Assembly (NCBI GenBank): GCA_003988855.1
Contig: QYAI01000269.1
Coordinates: forward strand, 1-15,615
Direction: 5' to 3'
DNA length: 15,615 nucleotides
Origin: Arachnopeziza araneosa
Taxonomy: Eukaryota > Ascomycota > Leotiomycetes > Helotiales > Arachnopezizaceae
A program made the position numbers and the translations under genes. Positions 1-9,369 of the stretch are shown piece after piece (position 1 is the stretch's first letter; each line of letters opens with the position of its first letter). The notes beneath the pieces were generated by a model. It did no database searches, was not told where the DNA came from, and saw nothing but the letters and a program-made list of their open reading frames with translations.

Positions 1-1
1 T

Positions 2-193
2 CAGCTCTTACGTTGGCACTTTCGGCAGGCGGTTTTGACAAACATGAAGGGTGCTGGAGAGCCTATATTCGAGCATGATTTCCCGCCTGGCTCTGATATA
101 ATGGGTCAAATACTTAAGGGTCCAAAGGCTGATAAGAGAATGGAGTTTGAGCTGTTTAGTCGTCTGGCTACTCAATTTGATTTGGTCGAGTAG
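2..193 (+). CDS. C-terminal end of a fungal HNH-nuclease-type protein (partial)
   Basis: The frame starting at base 2 is open to TAG at 191-193 and gives the last 63 residues of a protein whose start lies outside the window. It begins QLLRWHFRQAVLTNMKGAGE, continues with an EHDFPPGSD segment and ends RMEFELFSRLATQFDLVE. This pattern (LLRWHFRQAVL..NMKGAGEP, DFPPGSDxMGxIxxGP, RMEFELFSRLA) is how I remember the C-terminal tail of the large fungal family carrying an HNH_2 nuclease domain. The catalytic HNH residues would lie upstream and cannot be checked, so activity is inferred from family resemblance only. No intron is needed in the visible part. A related or unrelated coding relic follows on the same strand 11 bases after the stop. 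Confidence 0.72.
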   Translation, partial: QLLRWHFRQAVLTNMKGAGEPIFEHDFPPGSDIMGQILKGPKADKRMEFELFSRLATQFDLVE

Positions 194-204
194 AAGGGGA
201 ATAG

Positions 205-620
205 GCAGGGCTTAGACGTGTATTTCTAGAAAGTTTATACGATAAGATAATCCATGATCGTTATCAAGTGATGCTCCGTCGAGCGCTCACAATGCAGGAA
301 TTGGCAGGCCAATACGATTTGACCTGCGTTGAGCCAGATGGGCATTCACAGCGTCAAACTCAGGATGTCATACGTGGCTACTTGAGCAGCTCAAAGATTC
401 TGCCTGGTCTATTGAAGCCGACCTTGGAGACATCTATTCGCTGTCCAGAGAGCGACGAGCTGCAGCTTTACTAAAAGGGCTGGACGCTTTTGGTCGCTAC
501 CATTGGTACCTATCGACAATCACAATCGAGAGCGTACATCGGTATGACAGTCAGTACGAATTGGTCATCAGCGAACCTTTGCAGAATCGTCGGAAGTGGA
601 AGAGGAATTACCCCAGATAG
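205..620 (+). pseudogene. Frameshifted coding relic downstream of the HNH-type gene
   Basis: Two overlapping open stretches in different frames read like one protein. The first is open from 205 to about 370 and contains DKIIHDRYQVMLRRALTMQE, then LAGQYDL, PDGHSQ and RQTQDV. The second is open from 333 to the TAG at 618-620 and contains TWLLEQLKDSAWSIEADLGD, IYSLSRERRAAALLKGLDAF and GRYHWYLSTI. The switch falls near 360-375, where RQTQDV in frame 1 would naturally be followed by TWLLEQL in frame 3. No intron fits: the only GT..AG pairs there are about 10-20 bases apart. One base gained or lost explains it. I do not recognise the family; the charged, helix-like composition suggests an alpha-helical domain. 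A sequencing error, or an unusual gene, is the alternative to a pseudogene. Confidence 0.5.
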
Positions 621-1345
621 TGCGAGTAATTACACGCCATAGTGTCAATGGCAGTGGCGTATCAATCCCTGAGTAACGAGGATACCAAATCAGCAGGTGA
701 GCAGTCGCGCATACCATGATTCTCATCTTACATAGGATGTCTGTCGCTATACTGTAGGTATGTCCTTCAACTGAACCCAGTGACTGTGCCTTAATTGAGA
801 AGTAATCCCTCAGGCGGACTGCAAGTATAGTTGAACATACCTTTCCTCCGATGACTTGAATCCTTCGTCCAGAAAGCTGCAGCTCCGAAGTCATCCTGGG
901 CGGAAAAGGAGAGCATGTACCGTAACGGCACTGGAAAGTTTGGCTTTCCTCTCTTCGGATCCATCGGTCTTGTATACACACTTTGAATCCCAAGCCAAGG
1001 TTGGAGAAGCCTCGAATGAGACCAAGGCACTGACTTGTCAAGAAGATCAAATTCCGACGATTTTTGATCATCGGCTTGGCTTGCTTGACAAACTCAATTA
1101 GCCTGGGAGATGGAGACAATGTCGAACTATGAGAGTGTCTTCTCTTGCTTAAGCACGCTTTGAATCAAACTTCGAGTTTGAGACTCGTCTATTATTGGCA
1201 CTGCATGGAATCACCATCAGCCCTAAAGCTGACCATTTCACAAGGAGAAAGATGTATCAAATTGTCCTAACCGTCGTCTCTATCCCCCCTCTCGCCATGC
1301 ACCGCTCTCATCCAACCACCCAACAGCCCAGCCTAAACCCATCAA
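621..1345. other. Stretch without a supported gene
   Basis: This stretch holds two competing open frames on opposite strands: 183 codons on the minus strand at 568-1119 and 81 codons on the plus strand at 856-1101. Neither shows a domain, a signal peptide or a composition I would trust, and the minus one overlaps the end of the coding relic, so I annotate neither as a gene. A perfect short hairpin sits at 1165-1181 (TCAAACT, loop TCG, AGTTTGA), downstream of the annexin stop on that gene's strand, where it could belong to the 3' UTR. Confidence 0.4.
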
Positions 1346-3993
1346 CTAATACCTCTCCCTGCGCACCTCGTGAATTTCCTCCACCCGTCTCACCTCTCTC
1401 ACCTCATCGCCCATACGTCTGACACAGAGCTGTTCGCAGAACAATCCCCACTCGCCCTTCGTCCCCTCCCTGACGGCTTTCTGCATATCGATGCCGTACT
1501 TGGTGCGATACTCCCGCTTGACAACCTCCATGTGGGGGCGATCCCAGTGATAGCGGATGAGTCGGCTGATGAGGAGCTCGGTGCGGATGTGGTCGGACTT
1601 GGAGAGGGAGAGGGCGTGGTTGACGAGGAGGGCGTCTCGGACCGGCTTGTTGATTACGCCGTTGAGGATGTGGGCTAGGAGTTCGCCCTGGGCAGTGTTA
1701 GTGAGGGAAGAAAGATGAGAGGGGGATGGAGGGAACTTACGACAAGATTTCCCGACTTCTTCAGCATTTCCCGGGCGAAATTCGCTTGATAAGTCTTCTC
1801 GTAAGCGCGCAGCACTTCTCTCAGGTGTCCATCGCTTCGCACAACAATGATACTAATCATTGCCGACTCACCACCCTTCTCAGAGCGAACGGCCTTGTGA
1901 AGATTATAGACATCATCTTCGACCAGCTTGCGATCGATCTCCACCTTCCCTCCGTATCCAACACGTTCCTCCATCCTATTCTCCTCCAACACCAGAAGGA
2001 CCGCTTTCTTGAATTTGTCCTCCTTCAGTTCCATCTTCATGCATTTTGTCAAGCTATCCCCATACTTCTTATCGGCAAACCCATCTTTGATCTCACGAAT
2101 CTCACGGTTCGAGCGTCCCATCAAGGATTCAATGAGCAACTCTCGACGGGACTTCTCGCCCTGGTACCAGAAGTTCGCCCAGTACGCCTCACTCTCCCAC
2201 TTGCCAAGAGCGCACGCATAACATGCTTTCATGAGACTGGGATCTTCCTCCTTCATGCGGAGCTTGATATGTTTGGCGATATTGACTCCTTTTTTGTCAT
2301 GGCCCGTCTTGACAATACGTTTGTATTCAACACGGAGATCGAGGATCTGATCGTGGGTAAGGCCAGGGAGAATCTCAATGAGAGGTGCGGTATCAGGGGC
2401 ACGCTTCTCGCCTTTGAGTGCTTTAGCTAGAATACTTGCTTCTTCAGCTGGATCGTGAAAGCGTGCTGTTCGGCGCGTCTTCTTGCCGCCGCCGCGGCGG
2501 TCGTCATCTGAGGAGACGGGAGACAGGGACTCGATTATTCCCACGTCAGTGTGAGAGGATGAAGCAGTGAGGAGAGGAGAGGGCATGGGTGAGATGGATT
2601 GGTAAGTTCCGTGATAGGCTTCTAAAAGAGGGGAGCCTGGGGCGTTGGCAAGACTGAGGGAAGCGCCGCCGTGGTGACCAGTGGATACACTCAAGCTGTG
2701 CATTCTAGGAGCCAGGCCGCCTGCGTTAGGAGAGAGTTCGCCTGGTCGTCGTCCTCCTCCTCCTGGCTCGACGGTAACGATCTTGTTGGAGGATGATCGA
2801 GGGGATTCATACTTGCTCTCGGATATATATGCCGTGCTGCCGTGTCTACTTCCACCTCCATAATCTCGTTGAGGAGGGCTAGCCGTCCGGGAATTATAAG
2901 TTGTCGTCTCTGTTCTCTTGGTATAGCTCAACTTCTCATCTGGTTGAGCATACTCATATTTCGCCGGATCGGCATATTGTCTTCCACCAGGAACATCGGG
3001 AAATGGGACTTGTCCCGTGGCATAAGGAGGTTGTTGATATCCCGGAGGAGGCTGTTGATATGCCGATGGAGGAGGTGGTTGATATCCTGCGGGACTTTGA
3101 GGCTGGACAACATAGCCAGATCTCCTATCTCCATGGCCAATATCAACCCCACCACTCAAACTATGGTGCGGGGTGGAAACATTGAAGCTCGCACCTCGGT
3201 CTCTCCCCTGTTGAGGCTCGTCGTGTCGTCTGGGATCTCGATCCCTCGTATCGGCATACTTATACGTATCGACCTCCTCATACCTACTATCTCTTTCCAT
3301 GTCCCTCTCCTTCTCTCTGTTCCTCGGAGGGGAAACAGCTCTCCCATATTTATCTCTTTCCTCCTCTCTGACTCTCCCATAAGTCGTCTCTTTCCTCGTC
3401 TCGGAATGATACTCCTCCTCTCTCCCACCTCTTCCCCCACTAGTTTCATATCTCACTCTCGTATCGTCCTCCTGGAAGCTCCCTGGGATCGCATACCGGT
3501 CTTCCTTTTCCCTCGCACTTGTACTAGCATATCCGCCGCCGCCGCGAGGGTCTCGATCGCTAGTCCCTCTCTTGGGCGGGCTATCCTCTCTCCCATATCC
3601 ACCACCACCACCACCACCAAGACTAGAATACGATCCTCTCGGTTCAGCAGAAACGACCTTCGGAGGATCTCTGTCACTCTTTCCCCTTCCACCACTCTCC
3701 CTCGTCACCGTCTCCCTCCTGACCGTCTCCCGCTCTTCGTATCCATACCCGCCACCTCTCCCACTTCCTCCTCCTCTACTGGCGCCCCTGCGATCATCCT
3801 CGCTGTCGCTACTACTACTATCGCTATCCGAGTACGCAGGACGGGAAGGCTTTGGCGGGCTAGGGACTCTCACACGACTCCTCTCCCGCACCGTCTCCGT
3901 CTCGATTTCAGCGACGCGACTTCGAGATCTTTCGCGGCCACCAGGGCTCTTGGAGCGCCCGAGGCGTTGGGAGTCGCGGGGGTCGAGAGACAT
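1346..3993 (-). CDS. Annexin with a long disordered N-terminus
   Basis: Exons are complement(1741..3993) and complement(1346..1687), joined in phase 0 across a 53-bp GTAAGT..CAG intron; the protein is 864 aa. Residues from about 524 to 840 hold four annexin repeats. Repeat 1 has PLIEILPGLTHDQILDLRVE. Repeat 2 covers EAYWANFWYQGEKSRRELLI. Repeat 3 ends REMLKKSGNLV and runs over the intron into GELLAHILNG. Repeat 4 has NHALSLSKSDHIRTELLI. The family binds acidic phospholipids, normally through Ca2+, at membranes. The usual MKGxGT..D/E type II calcium loop is not visible in any repeat, so Ca2+ dependence is doubtful. The first 520 residues are low complexity: Arg-Ser rich at the start (GRERSRSR), Gly-rich in the middle, and Pro-Gln-Tyr rich at about 300-325 (SAYQQPPPGYQQPPY), like the N-termini of animal annexins A7 and A11. 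I chose MSLDPRDSQR as the start; the frame is open 46 codons further upstream. It resembles the fungal ANXC4 type. Confidence 0.93.
3599..3618. repeat. CCA-type trinucleotide microsatellite in the annexin gene
   Basis: About six and a half tandem CCA units on the plus strand encode a run of seven glycines in the disordered N-terminal region of the annexin, read on the minus strand. Length variation would change only the linker. Confidence 0.85.
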
Positions 3994-4740
3994 GATGATG
4001 TGGGATTGCAGGGTCGTCGGTGTCCCTTCTCGTCTCTTGTTCCTATCCTCTCTGCCTGACCTCGTTGTCCTGGTATAATCCTTCGCGTCGTAGTGAATCG
4101 TGTGACGAAATGTTTCGCAATCGCCGTTCACTCTTTTCTTCTCGTGGCTGGCTCAGGATCGCAGGAGGAGAAGAAAGATGATCAGACGAGAAAAGCCAAC
4201 GACAGCTGAAAAGGACAGCAGCTCCACCAAGCCCTGGGTGCGTTCCCACCAGCCCCTCCGCTTTCCTGCGACAGCGGCGTGTCCGTTCCCGCGTTGGGCT
4301 TCGTGCTTCCCCGACCCGTGCATCCAGCGCATAAGCTTCAACGCCACCAATTGGGGGCCAAAATGATCAGACTTGCTCTCTTCCATCACGTTGTTTGCTC
4401 TGTAGCTTGAAGACACTTCTTCCATTGCATTTGGGGACAGACGGCACCGAATGATCCTACAACTGCGACGAATGCAATGACTTCAAGCTGCTGAGCCGGG
4501 GTGAAGCTATTTCAGGCATGTTTCAGCCTTGTCCCTCGGCCCGTCGCTGAAGGATTCGCGATGCTCAAAATTAAAAAAACACCTCTCTCATGCTTCACAT
4601 GTTGCCTGGAAGCTCGGTTGCAAGGCTATATCATTGGATTCAATCATTAGACTACTCTATTAATTGCCTTCTTCTTGGCCCAAGACACGAGTAGAATCAT
4701 ACCAGCCAAAAAGCCATGGGGGATGGATCCCTTCGACCAC
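3994..4740. other. Intergenic stretch between annexin and copper radical oxidase
   Basis: Both neighbours are on the minus strand, so this stretch should carry the annexin promoter and 5' UTR on its left and the oxidase 3' UTR on its right. Bases 3994-4131 stay open in the annexin frame but lack family-like sequence, so I read them as 5' UTR. The short open frames at 4043-4425 show no domain. I see no RNA gene and no repeat worth listing. Confidence 0.5.
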
Positions 4741-7663
4741 TTATGCCACCTGAACGAATTGTCCCACGCTTGGCACGCCATCCGCAACAACGTAAACAAC
4801 GTATGGCCCAGGTGGCGCAACATTATGATTTGGTGGACCCGCGACGATGATATTCTGCTTCGTTCCACCAGGAGCCCAATTGGTAACATCAAGAAAGAGC
4901 ATCCGGTGGCCCATATGCACTGAGTGTGTAACATATCCTCCATGGTAAAGGGCCACCTTGACATTTTGAGCACTCGATGGGCAATTGAAGGTTATCATGA
5001 ATTGGCTACCGTCGGCTGGTAAAGTCTTGTCAGAGATGACGACATTCGTTGGTCGTCTGTTGATGTTCGGTCCTTGAAGATATGGAGGAATATATTGCTC
5101 CACACGGAATTCTGTAACGTATGGGTCGTTAACATCTGGTTGAAGCATTGGCATCTGAACAGGATTCGAGCCAGCAACCATCAAGGTTCCATCCAAGAGA
5201 AGTAGCGCAACCGAGTGGTACAGTCGAGGAATTGGAGAACTGGCTAAAGTGTGCCATCGCTGGCCAAGAGGTTGGGCTGGATTGTATAGAAGAGCTTCCA
5301 ATGCCGGGTTCTTCATCAATCCGAAGCCTTGAGCTCCCGAACTTCCACCATTCAACCAAATCACTGTCCCATCTGGTAGTAGTGTACCTTCCACCATACC
5401 TCGTCCTTCAGGCATAGAATCCAACTCCCATTGAGGATTTGCACTGAGAGGTTGAATTCTACCACAGCTGGGATCAGTTGGACTTGTGATGTCTTGATAT
5501 GCACCTCCACCACAGATTACAATGTCCGGAGCCCAACCATTGGCGCTGGTAAGTGGCAGTAAGACACTGCCGCCAGTGTTTGGGTAGGTCCGGTAATCAC
5601 CAGGTAGATCAGGGAGTGCTTTGACTATCACATTCGATCCAACGTTGAAGATCTGACATGATTTGGAGACGAAGATGAAGAGCGTACCATCGTTGAGCAG
5701 GTGAATGAAAGGATACATATAGTACGGCTGATTCTTCGTCAAGATATCCATACTTACTTGGTTCCCCTGTGGTGTTCCGTCTCGATTCAAGGTCTCCCAC
5801 GTAGGATTGTTATTGGTGGCTACCGTTGGATCCAAGCCGTTTAGACTTCCCGATGCCACGAACACTGTTCCATCAGGCATCGTCTGTGCGGTAGCGTACC
5901 ATCGTGCACTAGCAAGCTTTCGATTCGCAGGTTCTTGCCAACCTTGGCCATTGAAGCTTGCGTCAGTGGAGGATCTGTAGAGAGAACGAATCGCCGTAAA
6001 CCCATCTCCGATGTTAGGATCTAACCAAGTCAATGGCGCGTTTCCACCAATCGAAAGACAAGTTCCATCTGCCAGAAACGTGCCCCCAGAACAAAACGCG
6101 TTGGTGAGGTATGTAAGTGGGACCACCGTGTTCGATGCTGGGTCATACTCGGAAGACATCGCATAGTAGCCATCAGGTGTCCTTAGTTGAGTGTAATTCT
6201 CAAGTTTGTCCAAGAAGAACACTTTGCCATTAGGCATCAAAGCAGCGTGCATAGCAGGTACTCCTGACTGACCAACAACTACAAAGTATCCTCCTCCAGT
6301 TGGTAGAACTGGCGCTGGACTCGGACCTGGAGCAGCAATTGATGGGGCATTGAGGCAATTGCCTGACTGACATCCGGCGCCGCAGTGAGCGCTTGTACTC
6401 CCACTTCGACCCGTTAATAAGAGCAAAGTGAAACGCAGAGTTGTCTTACCAAAAGCCATACATTGAGCAACAGTTTCCATTTAGCCAGTTACCGCAAACG
6501 GTATTGTGGTTTGATGCTCCGCATGTTCCGTCAGTCGTAACTGCACCTGTTTGCGAACTTGTACCTCCTCCAACAGCAGTGATAACTGGCTCAGCTGTTG
6601 TCGTAGCTGGCGGTATAACGCCCGAGCCTCCATCAGTGCAACCATTTTGGCAACCGTTTGCTTTGAGGCAGTGGTCTGGTGTTGAGCCACAATATCTAGG
6701 GTGAATAATCAGTACAAAACCTTTCAGAGGTGTGATAAGAATGATATAACCCATATTGCGAGCAACATGCACCAAATCCTCCTGTTCGGTCACAGGTTGC
6801 GCCACCAAAACTTGATCCACATCTACCATCTTGACGAAACGGAGATGGAGCCGAAACTCCTCCTGTGCAACCATTTTGACATCCGTTTGAAATCAAACAA
6901 TGAATATCGGTTGATCCACACCATCTCAACATATTGTTAGATATATGGCAATCCATATGAAATAACATAAGACCAATGAGAGAGGACTGCCTACCCGTAC
7001 TGGGAACAGCAGCCGCCGTACGGACCTGCTGGATTGCATGTGGCACCTCCGAAATTCTGATATGATAAGCTTATGCTCACTAGCCAGACAATCCTACTTA
7101 CAGATCCGCATTGTCCATCAGATCGAGGTGCTGTCACAGATACTGGAGAACACCCGGAAGTACAACCTGCACCACAGTGACTTTTCAAATTAGCCTCAGC
7201 TCTGCTTATGTTTGGAAAAACTCACTCAGGACTATTGCCACACCACCCATATTGCTATCACTATTAGCTCAGTATTTCCATCCAAACTTATCGACATACG
7301 GAACAGCATCCGCCGGTGTAGTTAGGACTATTCGGATCGCAAATCTTTCCTCCATTTGCTGGACCACAAGTCCCATCTGTTGAATATGGCGGAGTCTGTC
7401 TTGCTTGAATTGCCGGTGCGATAGATCGGAAGTTTATCGGGTATCGGATCCCTTCAGTAGGTACACATCTACATATATCAGTGGTGCTCATTAGATGGCT
7501 TGAGATGGACTTACTCTCCATTATTCGTGCATGATTGGCCTCGGAGACATCCGAAATACATTGCATCTGTATTGCTGATGTTGCATATTAGAGGGACGTG
7601 AGTGAAGATAATGTTGGCCGAGGCAGCGGCTGCCAGGCCAAGAATGAGAGTCGATGTCTTCAT
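4741..7663 (-). CDS. Secreted copper radical oxidase (glyoxal oxidase type, AA5_1) with four CBM18 modules
   Basis: Exons are complement(7515..7663, 7300..7468, 7226..7254, 7102..7180, 6995..7056, 6751..6924, 6450..6695, 4741..6403); they sum to 2571 nt and encode 856 aa. A signal peptide (MKTSTLILGLAAAASA) is followed by a small module with Cys at 27, 39, 45 and 51. Four CBM18 chitin-binding modules lie at about 81-126, 137-182, 195-240 and 276-319, each built on DGxCG..CC..YG.CG. A Pro/Gly linker leads to the oxidase at about 340-856. The expected copper and radical residues are visible: Cys407 (NAFCSGGTF) and Tyr472 (ARWYATAQ), 65 residues apart as in Phanerochaete glyoxal oxidase (C70/Y135), then Tyr698-His699 (PRLYHSV) and His796 (VTHSVHMGHR). 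The family oxidises aldehydes or alcohols and releases H2O2 outside the cell; the lectin modules should hold it on chitin. The substrate cannot be told from sequence. All seven introns are 45-70 bp, and one exon is only 29 nt. Confidence 0.95.
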
Positions 7664-8197
7664 GTTCCTGATACGCTATAGCATTGTCAATTTTCGATTG
7701 TGATATTAATGGAAAAAGAAGAGCTGAGCTTGGAGATTGCCAATAATAACAAACATGAAACACTTACAAACAAATTATGTATTTGTCAATACAAACGCTT
7801 GGTGACCGGTCAACTTGACGAGTCGGGTAAAGGATTCGGAAGAGGAGGTAAAGAATGTAGGGTCAAGGAGCGTACACAAGACTCAGTGTATAGACTGAAG
7901 TCGTGCAAAAGATGTGAGGTGAAGAGGTAGGATGGTGGTGTTGAGGTCGAGGAAACAAGAGGGTGTTTGAAATAGATAAAATCTGCCACCGAAGGTGCAA
8001 ACGAAGGAAGGCACGGCCCGGCAGTCACAACAACATGGCCATGTCCTCACGAAAAACTCGAAACATTCCGCCATTCACACACTGGAAACATTTCTTTCGT
8101 TCGACCTTCACTACCGCAGATATCCGTACTGGAACCATGTTCTAGGGTTTTGGTTGGGGTAAAACCCTCAGAAATTGCGTACTCGTCCCACCAGCTC
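7664..8197. other. Intergenic stretch: oxidase promoter side and YAE1 3' flank
   Basis: Both flanking genes are on the minus strand, so the left part should hold the oxidase promoter and 5' UTR and the right part the YAE1 3' UTR. An 8-bp inverted repeat lies just past the YAE1 stop: AGGGTTTT at 8144-8151 and AAAACCCT at 8161-8168, with a 9-base loop, which could form a hairpin in the 3' UTR. The small open frames here have no recognisable content. Confidence 0.45.
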
Positions 8198-9055
8198 TCA
8201 CCAGTTCAGTTCCGACTTGGGAATCCCCATGATCTTCCCCGGAGGAGCGGCCGGTTCCTCAGCAGCTTTCTTCGTAGCCACAGCACCCTTAGTAATAATG
8301 CCAGTAGATGTTGTCTCAATCACCTCATCGGCCACATCATCTTCTCCATCCATGATACTGAGATCAAGATCCCACTTCTTGACTTCTTCAGCCACGACAG
8401 CTTCCCACTTCCTGATCAACGGATGAGCCCTCGCCACATCCTTAAACGTGACATCTTTGTCCTCATCCCCAGGAACCTCAAACTTCCAGATCCCATCTTC
8501 TCCCCAATACTCCCTCCCAAAGACTCCTTTCGTAGACAATTCCGCCGTCGCCTCATCATGCAGCTTCTTCACCCTCCTCTTCTCTTCCTCCCACTCCACT
8601 CCCTCGGACTGCCCAACCGCTCTCCAGATTTCTTCCACCAACCCCAAGAATTTCCCAACTCCAAGACCCAACATAGCTCCAAGTGAATATCCCTCATCAA
8701 AGCCAACCTGCACACTCTGCTTCTTCCCCTCCGTAACCCCATCCCGATAGCCCTCTTTCTCATGCTTCTCTTCCAGTCGAGGAATATCAGAGTACTCAGT
8801 ATTACCCATACTTATTTCCCTCCCTCCTCCTCCTCCTCCTCCTCCTCCTCCTCCTCCCCCACTCAGTCCACCCGCCTGATCGTGTTCACTAGGCGATCCC
8901 GGCTCGGAACCAAACACATCATCCAGCTCATCATTCCTATGTTCTCTTTCTCCTTCTCTCTCCCTCTCATTCATCCCAGCATCATTCACATCCCTCTCTG
9001 AAATAAGATTTCTAAATCCCTCCATCTTGGGAAAGAAATTCTCGTCTCGCAACAT
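8198..9055 (-). CDS. YAE1: YAE1, deca-GX3 adaptor for cytosolic Fe-S protein assembly
   Basis: The frame needs no intron and encodes 285 aa from MLRDENFFPK to SELNW. Residues 102-138 are the family signature, glycines spaced mostly every four residues: GYRDGVTEG, VGFDEGYSLG, AMLGLGVGKFLG. It is preceded by the usual LDDVFGS (about 44-50) and SDIPRLEEKH. In yeast, Yae1 pairs with Lto1 and recruits the ABC protein Rli1 to the cytosolic Fe-S targeting complex; that role is inferred here from the family. A run of 13 glycines (about 66-78) separates the two conserved blocks. The region before LDDVFGS is longer than I expect; starts at 9085 or 8974 are also possible, and I chose 9055 because MLRD resembles family N-termini. 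The protein ends in Leu-Asn-Trp, notable because in yeast the C-terminal Trp used for targeting is on Lto1. Confidence 0.92.
   Translation of the reverse strand: MLRDENFFPKMEGFRNLISERDVNDAGMNEREREGEREHRNDELDDVFGSEPGSPSEHDQAGGLSGGGGGGGGGGGGGREISMGNTEYSDIPRLEEKHEKEGYRDGVTEGKKQSVQVGFDEGYSLGAMLGLGVGKFLGLVEEIWRAVGQSEGVEWEEEKRRVKKLHDEATAELSTKGVFGREYWGEDGIWKFEVPGDEDKDVTFKDVARAHPLIRKWEAVVAEEVKKWDLDLSIMDGEDDVADEVIETTSTGIITKGAVATKKAAEEPAAPPGKIMGIPKSELNW
8823..8855. repeat. CCT trinucleotide microsatellite in YAE1
   Basis: Eleven tandem CCT units on the plus strand encode most of the 13-glycine run of YAE1 on the minus strand. It is probably polymorphic in length and lies outside the conserved motif. 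Confidence 0.9.
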
Positions 9056-9266
9056 GATTGTATCGTGCTTCAACCAACCATGCAAACCCCCTCCCCTCCT
9101 CAGCCCAAATTTTCCTTCCCGTCCGTGCGCTAAGCGAGCGCCACATCCGCCTCATTGGACCCTTCTTCACGGATATCAACATTCACTCATCGCCCTCCCT
9201 CCCTCCTCAGAATTTCCTGCTCAAACGTATCAATATAATATTATATAACCATAATATCTACCCCAG

Positions 9267-9369
9267 GCGTCGTTGTAGTAGTGGTTAACTGGTCTGCTTC
9301 CCAATGAAGTTTGTTCAATCTAACAAATGAAATTCCAAGTAGCAGGAGACGCGAGTTCGGTATGACTCC
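9267..9369 (+). tRNA. tRNA-Gly(CCC)-like sequence with intron and decayed 3' half (likely pseudogene)
   Basis: The 5' half folds as a tRNA: acceptor strand GCGTCGT (9267-9273), a D arm with stem TAGT/ACTG and loop AGTGGTTA, and the 5' anticodon stem TCTGC (9293-9297). The loop is T, T, CCC (9300-9302), A. A 37-nt intron (9304-9340) sits at the canonical 37/38 position. A38 and the 3' anticodon stem GCAGG (9342-9346) follow, pairing with TCTGC with one G:T. The T arm starts normally (GCGAG then TTCG) but pairs only GAG with CTC around an oversized loop, and no acceptor partner (ACGACGC) follows. A run of seven T sits about 70 bases downstream. The upstream half argues for a real tRNA origin; the downstream half argues that it is no longer functional. 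Anticodon CCC would read GGG (Gly). Confidence 0.5.

Noticed and set aside
568..1119. 183-codon open frame on the minus strand
   Set aside because: It shows no domain, overlaps the better-supported relic on the plus strand, and competes with another open frame at 856-1101. I could not support either.
1726..2430. 234-codon open frame on the plus strand
   Set aside because: It is antisense to the annexin repeats, whose family conservation is clear on the minus strand.
2842..4059. 405-codon open frame on the plus strand
   Set aside because: It lies antisense to the annexin N-terminus, is Ser/Arg/Ile-rich from the low-complexity coding strand, and has no domain. The opposite strand carries an intron and a conserved family.
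4153..4425. 90-codon minus-strand frame ending in a hydrophobic stretch
   Set aside because: It sits in the annexin 5' flank, has no family resemblance, and the hydrophobic end is short and ends in Arg-Ser; chance is likelier.
4647..4973. Alternative C-terminus of the oxidase with a hydrophobic tail (GFLAGMILLVSWAKKK)
   Set aside because: It lies in another frame. The oxidase frame itself runs to a natural family end (GVPSVGQFVQVA) and no splice links the two.
6696..7046. Separate small chitin-binding proteins at 6446-7566
   Set aside because: They join into one protein through seven consistent GT..AG introns, with exact CBM18 spacing across each junction.
8144..8168. Telomere-like AGGGTTTT / AAAACCCT inverted pair
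   Set aside because: It is a single pair, not a tandem TTAGGG array, and is better read as a small 3' UTR hairpin.
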